From: Actinomyces sp. oral taxon 171 str. F0337
GTDB taxonomy: Bacteria; Actinomycetota; Actinomycetes; Actinomycetales; Actinomycetaceae
DNA length: 64,000 bases
NCBI RefSeq assembly: GCF_005696555.1
Contig: NZ_CP040005.1
Location: 2,604,001 to 2,668,000, forward strand
Reading direction: 5' to 3'
Positions 26,701 to 34,884 of this stretch are shown here, piece by piece (position 1 is the stretch's first letter; the number at the start of each line of letters is the position of its first letter). A model generated the notes under the pieces. That model was given only the letters and a program-made list of their open reading frames with translations. It had not been told where the DNA came from and ran no database searches. A program made the position numbers and the translations under genes.

Positions 26701-29135
26701 ACGACGTCGACAACGCTGAACTCGCCCAGGTCGCCATTCTCGGCGGCCGACGGGCGCTCCATTCGATGGCACGCGTCCTGTGGGACGGTGGCCTCGACTC
26801 GGGTCCGCGCACACACGAGGAACTGCTAGCCCTCGCCACACCGTCGCATCATGGTCTGCTCACCCGTTGGATCCGCGCTCTCGTCCATGAGGGTCTCCTT
26901 GTCGAGAGCGAGGGTACTTACTGCATGCACGCCGAGCCGACCTATCAGGAGGCAGAAGCGCTCGATGTCCGTATCCGCGAGATGGAGGATCACACCGGGT
27001 ACGGGCACGAAGTCGACGCCTATATCCGCAACTGCATGGCTGCTCTGCCCAGCCTGCTGCGCGGCGACGCCCGGGCCACCGAGCTCCTCTTCCCGGAGGG
27101 AAAGGCCGATGTCGCCCTGGGGGCGTACCGGGACAACCTTGTCAGCCGCTACTTCAACGACATCATCGCCCGCACAATCTCCTCACTCGCAGAAGACCGC
27201 CCCACCGGTTCCCCGCTGCGGATCCTCGAGGTGGGAGCCGGCGTCGGCGGGACCTCGACAGCCGTTCTTGAGTCACTTGAGGGAACTGATACGCAATACC
27301 TGTTCACCGACGTCTCAACGTTCTTCCTCACCCGAGCGCGGGAGATCTACGGCCCGCGCCCCGGCCTGACGTATGGGATCCTCGACATCAACCACGATCC
27401 CCTTGAACAGGGCATCGCACCGAACTCCTGCGACGTCGTCCTGGCTGCGAACGTCCTGCACAACGCGCTCGACATCGACACGGCACTCGAACGGATCCAC
27501 GGGATGCTCGCCCCACGGGGACGCCTCGTCCTCCTCGACGAGGCCCGGGACAACTACACGCTCATGGTCTCCATGGACTTCCAGTCCGGGCTTCGGCAGG
27601 AGTTCGTCGATTTCCGTCAGGACACAGGTGAGGTCTTCATCCCCGCCTCCACGTGGCGCGAGCTGCTAGAGCGGCACGGCTTCATCCTCGAGGGATTCAC
27701 CCCCGGCGACGACGACTTGGCATCAGTCGGGCAGGTCCTCGCGCTCGCCCGCGTCAAAGACGGCCTCGCTCCCGTCTCTTCAGAAGAACTCACCAAGTAC
27801 CTCGAGGACAAGCTGCCCCCATACATGGTTCCCGCCGAGCTCCGAGTCCTCGATACTCTGCCGACAACCTTGAATGGCAAGACGGATCGCAAGGCGCTCG
27901 GCGAGCAGCTCCGAGTCGTCACCCATGCCGTCAACGCGAGCGGCGACGAGGAGGCCACTGGCACCGAGCAGGCCGTGGCTGCCATCTGGCAGGAGATCCT
28001 CGGGACTGGACCGCTCAGTCCGTCTCAGAACTTCTTCAACGTCGGCGGGGACTCCCTGCTCGTCGCCCGCATGGTCAATGAACTACGTCACCGTGGTCTC
28101 GTTCCGGACTCCGTGACATGGGACGACGTCATGCGCAGGGTGATGACCGACCCAACGGTCCGTGGCGTAGCCGCGCTCGTCGATGCCCTCGCCATCGACG
28201 GCACGGACAAGGCGAACGGGGCGACCTCATCTGGCGCGATCGTCCTGCGACCGGGCGCGGGACGCACGGCACGCGTCATCGTGCATGACGGCTCGGGCAC
28301 GCTCACCCCCTATCGCAACCTCATCAATGAGCTCCGAACGGCCGAGTCGCCACTGCCGCTCATCGGTCTCGAGGCCTCTGACCCGCAGTTCCTCACCACC
28401 CTCGAGCCGGAGGAAGTCCTCGATCATCTCTGCGATGAGCACATCCGGACCCTACGCACCCTCGATCTGGAAGAAGTCCGTCTCACCGGCTACTGCATGG
28501 GTGGGATGGTCGCGGCAGAACTCGCCCGGCGCCTGCCGGAGGCTGGAATCCGTGTCAACGGCCTCACAGTCATCTCCTCCTACCGGCTGCCCTGCGATGT
28601 TACCTCCCGCTTCGTCGTCGAATACGTCTACGCTCGTTCCGTCGGCATCGACCCGACCGTGCTCGGCTTCGCAAAGCCCGAAGTCATGGGGGAGCTCCTG
28701 CAAGCCGCCCTCCAACGGACCCCCGGCACGATATCGGACGAGTCGATCGCTGCGGCCGCGGACGAGTCGGGACTCACGGACCTGAGCACGCTGCTGCGCA
28801 TGGAACCCGATGCCCGCCTCAAGAATCTCGTCACCGCCGTCGGGCCCAGCTTCGATGCCAGCTACATCCGCAACACCTTCGAGATGTTCCGTCAGGCGAT
28901 GAGGGTCATGGGGCGAGTGGAGCCCACCGTCTGCGAGACGGATCTGACCTTTCTCTCCGAGCACGGTGAACAGGCCCTCCTGCCAGGGCTCGACGACGAC
29001 ATGGAGTCCTTCTGGGATTCCCGGAGCAACGCCCGCTTCCGCACCGTGGACATTCCTGGTAACCACTTCTCCTGCATGGAACCTCCTATCGTGTCTCGGA
29101 TCGCCGCGGAGCTTCTCGAGGATGACCTACGGTGA
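23745..29135 (+). CDS. NRPS 2: docking-Cy-A(Cys, embedded methyltransferase)-PCP-TE
   Basis: 1796 residues, GTG start overlapping the NRPS 1 stop. Residues ~8-60 resemble a TubC-type N-terminal docking domain. The heterocyclisation domain (~75-490) has DLLIADARS near 206-214. The adenylation domain has YTSGSTGAPKG near 668 and a hand-read code D-L-Y-N-L-S-L-I-W, the classic cysteine code. A methyltransferase is inserted before its C-terminal part, with SAM motif LEVGAGVGGTS near 1160; NGKTDRKAL near 1377 resumes the A domain. The PCP is at ~1425-1490 (VGGDSLLVA), the thioesterase at ~1520-1790. The TE nucleophile elbow is GYCMGG with Cys1584 in place of serine. The order equals that of pyochelin PchF. 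Inferred role: add and cyclise a second cysteine, methylate, and release the product. Confidence 0.88.
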   Translation: MSPTSPNDQSLTVLLDDLRRAGIELHAEDGRLRFRAPRGALTPELRERLTVHRDEILERLQRKDRPLLKAHPEDAEAPFPLTDIQTSHLVGRGSAIDYGGLGCHGYTEIEFPDLDPVRLEDAWNRLVERHGMLRAGFDVAGWQQVPATRERVSIGVTDVRGQGIEAAQTVLDTTRERMAHQVYDIESWPLFELHVTRHDCGARLHFSIDLLIADARSITTLIDELVSLYLAPHEDLEPLDATFRDYVLALRAIQEPGHPWAERVAQDRDYWQERLNDLPGAPEVPLAPPRQSPPTFHRHVLRLDANRWKALKTFAASAGASPTGLLLAVYGSTLARWARRPRFTLNVTSLVPLPLHDDLERIIGDFTSTIPVLVDASGADRIEEVIGRVHHQLWEDLDHHHVSGVEVVREIARRRGWKAALLPFVFTSMLGVGSRDSLSRLGGRTVQGLTQTPQVLIDCQVLELDGELEVSWDVRDEALRGDWDKDAFTCMRDLLLALADGRPIPMEPDPTICRITPVPGRPIRLERSVVDRALTAPGSVAVISGERSWTYKNLLDRSAAYAASIRAAGAAPGNHVAVCLPHGFELVSALVGALRAGTAYVPIDVSHPVGRRVRIAELAEASLVITDRDHTAEDWRCTVLNAESVTDSLIADTAGIDEETDTSAPAYLIYTSGSTGAPKGVVITHAAAGNTIMDVSTRFGVDEHDRAMALASPSFDLSVYDVFGVLAAGGALIIPTEQQRTDPVAWAGLVRHHKITIWNSVPAQMQMVLDSLVGGDNDLASLRTVLLSGDWIPVALPGQLRTAAPSARIISLGGATEASIWSVFHEIDEVAPTWVSIPYGRALTNQAIHVLDEDLRERRPGVDGELYLAGAGLAQGYHASPEITARQFLIHPRTNERLYRTGDWGRRDTEGIVEFLGREDGQVKVHGHRIELAEVESALASHPSVSSAVALVDRSGDSQRLVGFVAPAPATDAPVAAGLASSPILDDVDNAELAQVAILGGRRALHSMARVLWDGGLDSGPRTHEELLALATPSHHGLLTRWIRALVHEGLLVESEGTYCMHAEPTYQEAEALDVRIREMEDHTGYGHEVDAYIRNCMAALPSLLRGDARATELLFPEGKADVALGAYRDNLVSRYFNDIIARTISSLAEDRPTGSPLRILEVGAGVGGTSTAVLESLEGTDTQYLFTDVSTFFLTRAREIYGPRPGLTYGILDINHDPLEQGIAPNSCDVVLAANVLHNALDIDTALERIHGMLAPRGRLVLLDEARDNYTLMVSMDFQSGLRQEFVDFRQDTGEVFIPASTWRELLERHGFILEGFTPGDDDLASVGQVLALARVKDGLAPVSSEELTKYLEDKLPPYMVPAELRVLDTLPTTLNGKTDRKALGEQLRVVTHAVNASGDEEATGTEQAVAAIWQEILGTGPLSPSQNFFNVGGDSLLVARMVNELRHRGLVPDSVTWDDVMRRVMTDPTVRGVAALVDALAIDGTDKANGATSSGAIVLRPGAGRTARVIVHDGSGTLTPYRNLINELRTAESPLPLIGLEASDPQFLTTLEPEEVLDHLCDEHIRTLRTLDLEEVRLTGYCMGGMVAAELARRLPEAGIRVNGLTVISSYRLPCDVTSRFVVEYVYARSVGIDPTVLGFAKPEVMGELLQAALQRTPGTISDESIAAAADESGLTDLSTLLRMEPDARLKNLVTAVGPSFDASYIRNTFEMFRQAMRVMGRVEPTVCETDLTFLSEHGEQALLPGLDDDMESFWDSRSNARFRTVDIPGNHFSCMEPPIVSRIAAELLEDDLR

Positions 29136-30280
29136 GCACCATCGGCATCATTGGAGCCAACGGCACTATCGGTAGCGGGGTGGCCCGCGCTCTCGCTCGC
29201 ACGGGGAACGACCTGTGTCTGGGTACACGGGTGCCCGAACGCGTTCATAGCCTTGTCAATGAGGTGGCTCGTCCCGATGGTCCCAGTATCGAGGTCCGTA
29301 CCGTCGATCTTGATGATGACAACTCCGTTGTCTCTTTTCTCGACGGCCTCGACGCCGTCGTATCCTGCGCTGCCCCGTCCTCCCGTTGGTCCGGTCCGAT
29401 GGCCCGCAGGGCCCTCACCGTTGGGGTTCCCCTCGTCGACCCCGCAGGAGGTGACCTGCTCCACGAGTGCAGCGACCTCGGAAGGTTCTACGGGAACGGT
29501 GGCGACCTGCGCTCGGCCGTCGTCGTCGACGCCGGTATGCAGCCCGGTCTCACCGGCCTCATAGTGCGCGCTCTCCTCGCCCGTGCCTCTTCAACGCCCC
29601 GCAGCGTCGGCCTGTGGCACGGAGGCCTGGGCGTCATCCCGAAGGGTTCCGCCCAGGACCTCCTCCTCGGTACGAGCACGGGAGGTGGCACCCCGCACGC
29701 CCGTCGTCACGCACACCGCGTAGTCCCGTTCTCAGGTGGAGGGCGCCACCTGCCGCCCAATGTGCCCCCGACGGCGACTGCCACACCGATCCTGACCGAG
29801 GAGATCAACCGGATCTGCTCCGCCCAGAGGATCCCCGACGCAGTCGAGTATCAGATCATCAACGGCGAGCACGTCGCCGAGGTGGCACGCTACTACGCGG
29901 CCTCACCCATACTGCTTGGGGACGAGGAACGCATGCAGGAGGCCGTCCACCGGCTCCAGAATGCCGCTCGGGTGGATTGCATCAGCCATCATCCCTCCTA
30001 CACGCTGCATGCCTGGGCAGGCGATGACGAACTCATCGTCACCACCGACGCGCCCTTCACTCTCACGGCCGAGGTCTCCGCTCTGACCACCATCGCCCTC
30101 CTCGAGGGACGAGTCGACTCCGCTGTCCTCCCGTTTGACGAGGCCGTTGACCCCACCTGGGTTTTCTCCCGACTGAGAACACTGCCTAGTGTCACCATCA
30201 CCGGCAACTCCTGGTACGAGACCGGGGAGAGCCCTCCGGACGGGACGAGCTGCGACATGGAGGAGGGGGAGATCCTATGA
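29132..30280 (+). CDS. Saccharopine-dehydrogenase-like NAD(P)-dependent reductase
   Basis: 382 residues, GTG start overlapping the NRPS 2 stop by GTGA. The N terminus is a Rossmann nucleotide-binding fold, IGIIGANGTIGSGVARALARTG, followed by an acidic-end strand and DAVVSCAAPSS. These resemble saccharopine dehydrogenase-like oxidoreductases. Position in the operon equals that of thiazolinyl imide reductases (PchG, YbtU) in pyochelin and yersiniabactin clusters, although the sequence does not look like theirs. Inferred role: NAD(P)H reduction of one enzyme-bound thiazoline to a thiazolidine. It ends MEEGEIL and overlaps the next gene by ATGA. Substrate and cofactor preference cannot be read from the sequence. 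Confidence 0.72.
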   Translation: MSTIGIIGANGTIGSGVARALARTGNDLCLGTRVPERVHSLVNEVARPDGPSIEVRTVDLDDDNSVVSFLDGLDAVVSCAAPSSRWSGPMARRALTVGVPLVDPAGGDLLHECSDLGRFYGNGGDLRSAVVVDAGMQPGLTGLIVRALLARASSTPRSVGLWHGGLGVIPKGSAQDLLLGTSTGGGTPHARRHAHRVVPFSGGGRHLPPNVPPTATATPILTEEINRICSAQRIPDAVEYQIINGEHVAEVARYYAASPILLGDEERMQEAVHRLQNAARVDCISHHPSYTLHAWAGDDELIVTTDAPFTLTAEVSALTTIALLEGRVDSAVLPFDEAVDPTWVFSRLRTLPSVTITGNSWYETGESPPDGTSCDMEEGEIL

Positions 30281-31056
30281 CCTGCTTGGCGCTGTCCTCG
30301 GCACTCCACAACCCGCTGCTGTACGCCGTTGGCCGGGTCCAGACCCCGACTGCAGTGGTCCTCGGGCTTCCACACGCCGGCGGGACCTGTCGCTTGTTCC
30401 TCGGCTGGGAGAGGCTCGTGCCTCACGATACCCAGCTTCTCGCACTGCGCTACCCGGGCAGGGAGGCTCGTCTCACCCATGCCCCCTTCCGCCGGATGAG
30501 CGACCTCGTTGAACAGATCCTCTCCGCAACCCTTTTCCTGGAGGACATGGATCTGTACCTCTTCGGCCATTCCATGGGTGCACTCGTCGGATACGCGGTG
30601 TGCCAGGAGATGAAGGCCCGGGGACGCCGTGCGCCCTCAGGTCTCGTCGTATCCTCAAGTCGGCCTCCCCGGGGCACGCCCGAGAGCGCCCCGATCCGCA
30701 CCCGGAGCGACGCCAGCCTGTGCGAGGAGCTCCTCGCCCTGGGCGGCACACCTCCAGAGGTCCTCAAGGACCCCGCAACAAGAGAACTCGTCCTGTCCTC
30801 GCTGCGGGCCGACTACGAGCTGCTCGAGACCTGGACGCCCTTGGAAGGGCCCATCGACTCCCCCATCCACGAGATCCACGGCGACGCGGATACCCTCACT
30901 GAAGACGACGTCGACGGCTGGAGACGCTCCACCACGAGCGATTTTCATTCACGGACCGTTCCCGGCGGGCACTTCTACCTATCAGATTCCCCAGCTCTCG
31001 CCACCCATTGTCTGACGGACCTCATCCGGTCCCGTCGCACCACCAACCACCAGTAG
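30277..31056 (+). CDS. Type II thioesterase of the NRPS cluster
   Basis: 259 residues. ATG 30277 overlaps the reductase stop and follows GGAGGAGGGGG. It has the alpha/beta hydrolase layout of external editing thioesterases: LPHAGGTCRLF near residue 31, then YPGREARL. The nucleophile elbow GHSMGALVGY has a normal serine, the general-acid aspartate is near HGDADTLTEDD, and the histidine is in PGGHFYL. Known role of the family: removal of stalled or wrong acyl groups from carrier proteins. Its serine nucleophile contrasts with the cysteine in the integrated TE of NRPS 2. It is co-transcribed with the synthetases and followed after 24 nt by the transporter genes. Confidence 0.85.
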   Translation: MTCLALSSALHNPLLYAVGRVQTPTAVVLGLPHAGGTCRLFLGWERLVPHDTQLLALRYPGREARLTHAPFRRMSDLVEQILSATLFLEDMDLYLFGHSMGALVGYAVCQEMKARGRRAPSGLVVSSSRPPRGTPESAPIRTRSDASLCEELLALGGTPPEVLKDPATRELVLSSLRADYELLETWTPLEGPIDSPIHEIHGDADTLTEDDVDGWRRSTTSDFHSRTVPGGHFYLSDSPALATHCLTDLIRSRRTTNHQ

Positions 31057-31080
31057 CACGAATGAAGAAGGGCACCACGC

Positions 31081-31779
31081 ATGGACATCCGCATCGATTC
31101 GGTCAACAAGTCCTTCGGGCAGGGCGACGGTAAGATCGACGTCCTCAAGGACGTCTCCTGCACAATTGACGAGTCAGAGATATGCATGATCGTCGGTGCG
31201 AGCGGTTCTGGTAAATCGACTCTACTCAACTGCCTCGGCGGACTGGACCGGCCAGACTCCGGCACGATCCTGGTCGGGGATCGGGAGATCACCTCACTCA
31301 GCCGTAAGGATCTCGGCCGCTACCGCCGCGACCTCGTGGGCTTCGTCTTCCAGTTCTACAACCTCGTTCCGACCCTAACCGCCCGTGAAAACGTCGGCGT
31401 CTGCGAGTACCTGAGCGACGACCCCATGCCTCTGGACGATCTGCTCGCTGACCTTGGGCTGGCCGACCACCGCAACAAGTTCCCCTCCCAGCTCTCCGGC
31501 GGACAGCAGCAGCGCTGCGCCATCGCCCGCGCACTCATCAAACGTCCACGGCTGCTTCTGTGCGATGAGCCCACCGGGGCGCTCGACTACGAGACGAGCA
31601 AGGAGATGCTCTCCCTTCTTGAACGTATCAACCACGACCTGGGTACGACCATCGTCATCGTCACACATAACCAGGTGCTCGCTGAGATGGCGCACCGCAC
31701 CATCACCGTCCGCGATGGCCGTATCTCCGATGTCGAGGTCCGGGAAGACCCTGCGCTTGCCTCGAGCCTGACCTGGTGA
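31081..31779 (+). CDS. ABC transporter ATP-binding protein, MacB/LolD type
   Basis: 232 residues, ATG 31081 with GAAGAAGGG upstream. All ATPase motifs are present: Walker [11 protein letters not shown]-loop [10 protein letters not shown], signature LSGGQQQR, Walker [13 protein letters not shown] and the switch histidine in VIVTHNQ. Length and sequence are those of ATPases that pair with FtsX-like permeases, as in MacAB, LolCDE and peptide exporters. The GTGA overlap with the permease gene indicates one complex. Inferred job: power export of the NRPS product, or extract it from the membrane if it is lipidic. Confidence 0.86.
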   Translation: MDIRIDSVNKSFGQGDGKIDVLKDVSCTIDESEICMIVGASGSGKSTLLNCLGGLDRPDSGTILVGDREITSLSRKDLGRYRRDLVGFVFQFYNLVPTLTARENVGVCEYLSDDPMPLDDLLADLGLADHRNKFPSQLSGGQQQRCAIARALIKRPRLLLCDEPTGALDYETSKEMLSLLERINHDLGTTIVIVTHNQVLAEMAHRTITVRDGRISDVEVREDPALASSLTW

Positions 31780-34031
31780 AGGGACGCACCGTGAAAATGC
31801 TCAACATGCAACTCCTGCGCGATCTGCGCTGCCAGTGGTCGCGCTACCTCGCCTCCGCCCTGCTCATCCTCCTCGGCATCGTCGTGTCCGCAGGCATGGC
31901 AGCCGGCAACGGCTCCGCGCTGAACACTGCCAAGGATGCACAGCATACCGGCAACGTCGAGGACGGATACCTCGAACTCACGGCCGAGTTGACCAATGAT
32001 CAACTCACCTCATTGCGGAACAAGGGTTTGACCTTCGAACGCGCCGAGTTCACCGACGTCCCGGCCGCCGACAACTCCACCGTTCGCGTCTATGAGAACC
32101 GCAGCACGATCGACCGCATCAACCTGGAGTCCGGAGCCCTGCCCACAGCGAACGATGAAATCGCACTCGAGCAGACTTACGCCAGGGCCCACAATCTCAA
32201 GGTCGGGGACACACTCGACCTCGACGGCACCAGACTCACCATCACCGGTATCGGCTCCACCCCGGATTACGCGACTGTCGTCGCCCGCCCCACCGACACG
32301 GCTGCCGATCCCAACGAGTTCGGAACCGCCTTCACCGCCGTGAGCACCGTGGAGTCCCTCGCCAAACAGGGCAACACGCTGACCACCACCTACGTCTACC
32401 TCCTGGGCGACTCCGATATGGAGGCCACCGACATCGTCAGCGAGATCAGCAACGCCCTCAGGGACCACGCTGGCACCGCCCAGGTCTCCTCCTACCTCGA
32501 ACACGACGACAACCCCCGCATCGTCACCGTCATCGATGACCAGACTGTCACCGTCCAGGCCGCTTACATCGCCGGATTCGTAGCGCTAGTCCTCATCGCC
32601 TACGTGCTCTCTGTCCTCACTGCCGACAATATTCGCCGCCAGTCACCCGTCATCGGCACCTTCTACGCACTCGGCATCACCAGGCGCGAACTCATCGCCC
32701 ATTACATGCTCCTGCCCGTCATCCTGGCCGCAGTGTGCGCCGTCGCCGGTACGGTCGGAGGTTTCCTGGCTGCACCGGCCATGCAGAACGCGACGACCTA
32801 CTACTCGATCCCGGCCCTCGGGTCAGTGGTCTCACCGGGCGTCATCGCCTATGGCGTCCTCACACCGCTCATCACCGTGACGCTCGTCAGCTTCCTCGTC
32901 CTACGCAGGAAACTCGCCAAGGAGCCGCTACAGCTGCTTCGCCGCGACACCGGCCAACGTCCGCCATCGAGGGCGACGCTCGAGTCCCTACCCTTCGCGT
33001 TCAGCTTCCGTCTGCGCTCCTTCATGCGCGCTTGGACCACTTATGTGCTCATGCTGCTCGGAGTCGTCCTGTCCCTCCTGCTCATGGTCTTCAGTTTCGG
33101 CATGCACGACTCCGTCGTGTCCTACGCCGACGACGTGCGCGAGGACATTGATTTCGAGGTCGTCTACGTCTTCCTTGGCGCACCGCCCACGAGTCCGGAC
33201 GGCGCCGAGACAGCGACGCTGAGGTCCGCCAAGCTCGTGGGCGCTGAAGGCGCCGGCGCCAGCCTGTCAGTCATTGGCATCGACAAGGACACCCAGTACT
33301 TCGACGTCGACCTGTCCGGCACCGACGAGACCCACGTCCTCATCTCCAAGGCCGTTTCCCTGAGGTACGGCTACGAGGTGGGCGATGAGTTCACACTCGA
33401 TCCCATGGACACGGACAACCGCAAGGTCGTCGTCGCCGGGATTGTCGACTACCCGCAGATGGCAGTCTTCGGCGAGCATGAGGACGTTAACTCCCTGCTC
33501 GGCCTCGACAGAGGCTCGTCCAACGCGATCGTGAGCGGCACCGTCAATGACGACCTCGATAATCAGGCGCAGTCCGTCATCAGCCGGTCCGACATGATCA
33601 CCTCGGTCAACACTTTCACCCAAGCGATGCGCCCCACGATCCTCGTCCTGTTCATCGCGTCAATCGGCCTGTTCATCATCGTCATGTTCCTCCTTATGAG
33701 GATGGTGGTTGACCGCGAGCAGTACTCGATCTCCCTCATGAAGGCCCTCGGCTACGACGAGGCGAAAGTCGGTCACCTGTATCTAGGCAACTACATCCTC
33801 CTCGTACTGCTCTCCCTCACCGTCGGACTGCCGCTCTCCGTCGCCATCATGAGACCGACCTGGCAGTACATGATCTCGAGTCTGGCGACGGCCTTCCCAT
33901 TCACCACGTCGTCCCGGTCCGTCATCCTCATCGTCGTCATCGTTCTCGCCACCTACGGAGTCGTCCGATTCCTGTCCGGGCGGCACCTGCGCGGTGTCGA
34001 TGTCACCGAGATCCTCAAGGATCGCGAGTAG
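31776..34031 (+). CDS. FtsX-like ABC transporter permease
   Basis: 751 residues. The frame opens at GTG 31776, overlapping the ATPase stop; ATG 31797 is an alternative. A membrane segment near 25-45 (YLASALLILLGIVVSAGMAAG) is followed by a ~200-residue external domain. Then come three segments (~265-375) typical of FtsX (AYIAGFVALVLIAYVLSVL), a second N-terminal-type segment near 415-440, another external domain, and three final segments at ~620-735. This duplicated FtsX layout suits a single-polypeptide permease with a homodimeric ATPase. It is the last gene of the operon. There is no receptor or binding protein for uptake nearby, so the pair is read as an exporter. Confidence 0.82.
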   Translation: MKGRTVKMLNMQLLRDLRCQWSRYLASALLILLGIVVSAGMAAGNGSALNTAKDAQHTGNVEDGYLELTAELTNDQLTSLRNKGLTFERAEFTDVPAADNSTVRVYENRSTIDRINLESGALPTANDEIALEQTYARAHNLKVGDTLDLDGTRLTITGIGSTPDYATVVARPTDTAADPNEFGTAFTAVSTVESLAKQGNTLTTTYVYLLGDSDMEATDIVSEISNALRDHAGTAQVSSYLEHDDNPRIVTVIDDQTVTVQAAYIAGFVALVLIAYVLSVLTADNIRRQSPVIGTFYALGITRRELIAHYMLLPVILAAVCAVAGTVGGFLAAPAMQNATTYYSIPALGSVVSPGVIAYGVLTPLITVTLVSFLVLRRKLAKEPLQLLRRDTGQRPPSRATLESLPFAFSFRLRSFMRAWTTYVLMLLGVVLSLLLMVFSFGMHDSVVSYADDVREDIDFEVVYVFLGAPPTSPDGAETATLRSAKLVGAEGAGASLSVIGIDKDTQYFDVDLSGTDETHVLISKAVSLRYGYEVGDEFTLDPMDTDNRKVVVAGIVDYPQMAVFGEHEDVNSLLGLDRGSSNAIVSGTVNDDLDNQAQSVISRSDMITSVNTFTQAMRPTILVLFIASIGLFIIVMFLLMRMVVDREQYSISLMKALGYDEAKVGHLYLGNYILLVLLSLTVGLPLSVAIMRPTWQYMISSLATAFPFTTSSRSVILIVVIVLATYGVVRFLSGRHLRGVDVTEILKDRE

Positions 34032-34042
34032 CAACCCATCGC

Positions 34043-34708
34043 TCACGTCCCCGCAGGCCACTTGCCTGCGGGGACAACGACGGCAGTCACGAGAATCCCG
34101 TCGCTCACGCCCCAGCCCCCGGTCAGCGTGAATCGGAGCCCCGACTCGCCATGAATCTCAGCGGTCAGAACACCGTCACCAAGTGCGACATCCGCGTCCT
34201 CGAAGCCGAGCCACGAACGCTCGCGCGGGTACCAGGCTTTGTACACGGACTCCTTGGCGCTGAACAGGAGACGGTCCCAGGAGACGCCCCCGACGGGCAG
34301 AGCCCGCAACCGGCGCCGCTCCGCCGGGGAGGCGACGATGTCGATCACACCGTCCGGGAGCGGTTCGTCCGGCTCAGCATCAATGCCGATCGCATCCGCA
34401 TCATGCGCGAAGGCGACGGCGGCGGCGCGCAGACCGCGGCAGTGGGTCATCGAACCGACGATACCGTTGGGCCAGGACGGTTCTCCGGCCTCACCGGGAA
34501 CGAGCGGGACGGGAGGGACACCGAGACGGCCAAGCGCGAGGCGAGCACAGGCACGCACAGTGACGAAGTCGGCGCGACGCGAGACAACCATGGAAGACGC
34601 TCGTTCCTCCTCCTCGAGAAAGAGGGGAACGTTGAGATCGACTCGGCTGTCCGCAACTGCGACCCCGGTGGGCAGGAGCCCGTCATAGGCGGTCAGTTGC
34701 TCGGGCAC
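34043..34708 (-). CDS. 4'-phosphopantetheinyl transferase, EntD/Sfp type
   Basis: 221 residues, GTG start at 34708 preceded by GAGGAGGGG. It shows the PPTase signatures: MTHCRG with GLRAAAVA, the magnesium-binding GIDAE, and FSAKESVYKAWYP. It transfers the phosphopantetheine arm of CoA to the serine of carrier domains, here presumably Ser611, Ser1637 and the PCP of NRPS 2. It converges on the NRPS operon and shares its terminator hairpin. Conversion of other carrier proteins in the cell is also possible. The final residues VPAGKWPAGT are encoded by the hairpin. Confidence 0.87.
   Translation of the reverse strand: MPEQLTAYDGLLPTGVAVADSRVDLNVPLFLEEEERASSMVVSRRADFVTVRACARLALGRLGVPPVPLVPGEAGEPSWPNGIVGSMTHCRGLRAAAVAFAHDADAIGIDAEPDEPLPDGVIDIVASPAERRRLRALPVGGVSWDRLLFSAKESVYKAWYPRERSWLGFEDADVALGDGVLTAEIHGESGLRFTLTGGWGVSDGILVTAVVVPAGKWPAGT
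34047..34075. terminator. 12-bp perfect hairpin between operon end and PPTase gene
   Basis: GTCCCCGCAGGC at 34047-34058 pairs perfectly with 34064-34075 around the loop CACTT. It lies 16 nt after the permease stop and inside the last codons of the convergent PPTase gene. It would act on both transcripts; there is no T-tract on either side. Confidence 0.65.
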
Positions 34709-34884
34709 ATCCCCGTTCCTCCCCTCCTCATTCCTCTCCGGCTACCTCTCTGCACTGCACAGGTTGGCCAGCACCGGGCGAACGCACAGTAGCCTCGAGG
34801 CGGAGCGCCTCCTTATCAAACCATCTCGGACAGAACGATCCGTCCTGCGCGAGACGCCGGCGGTCCCAGGTCGGGGCCGGAGCC

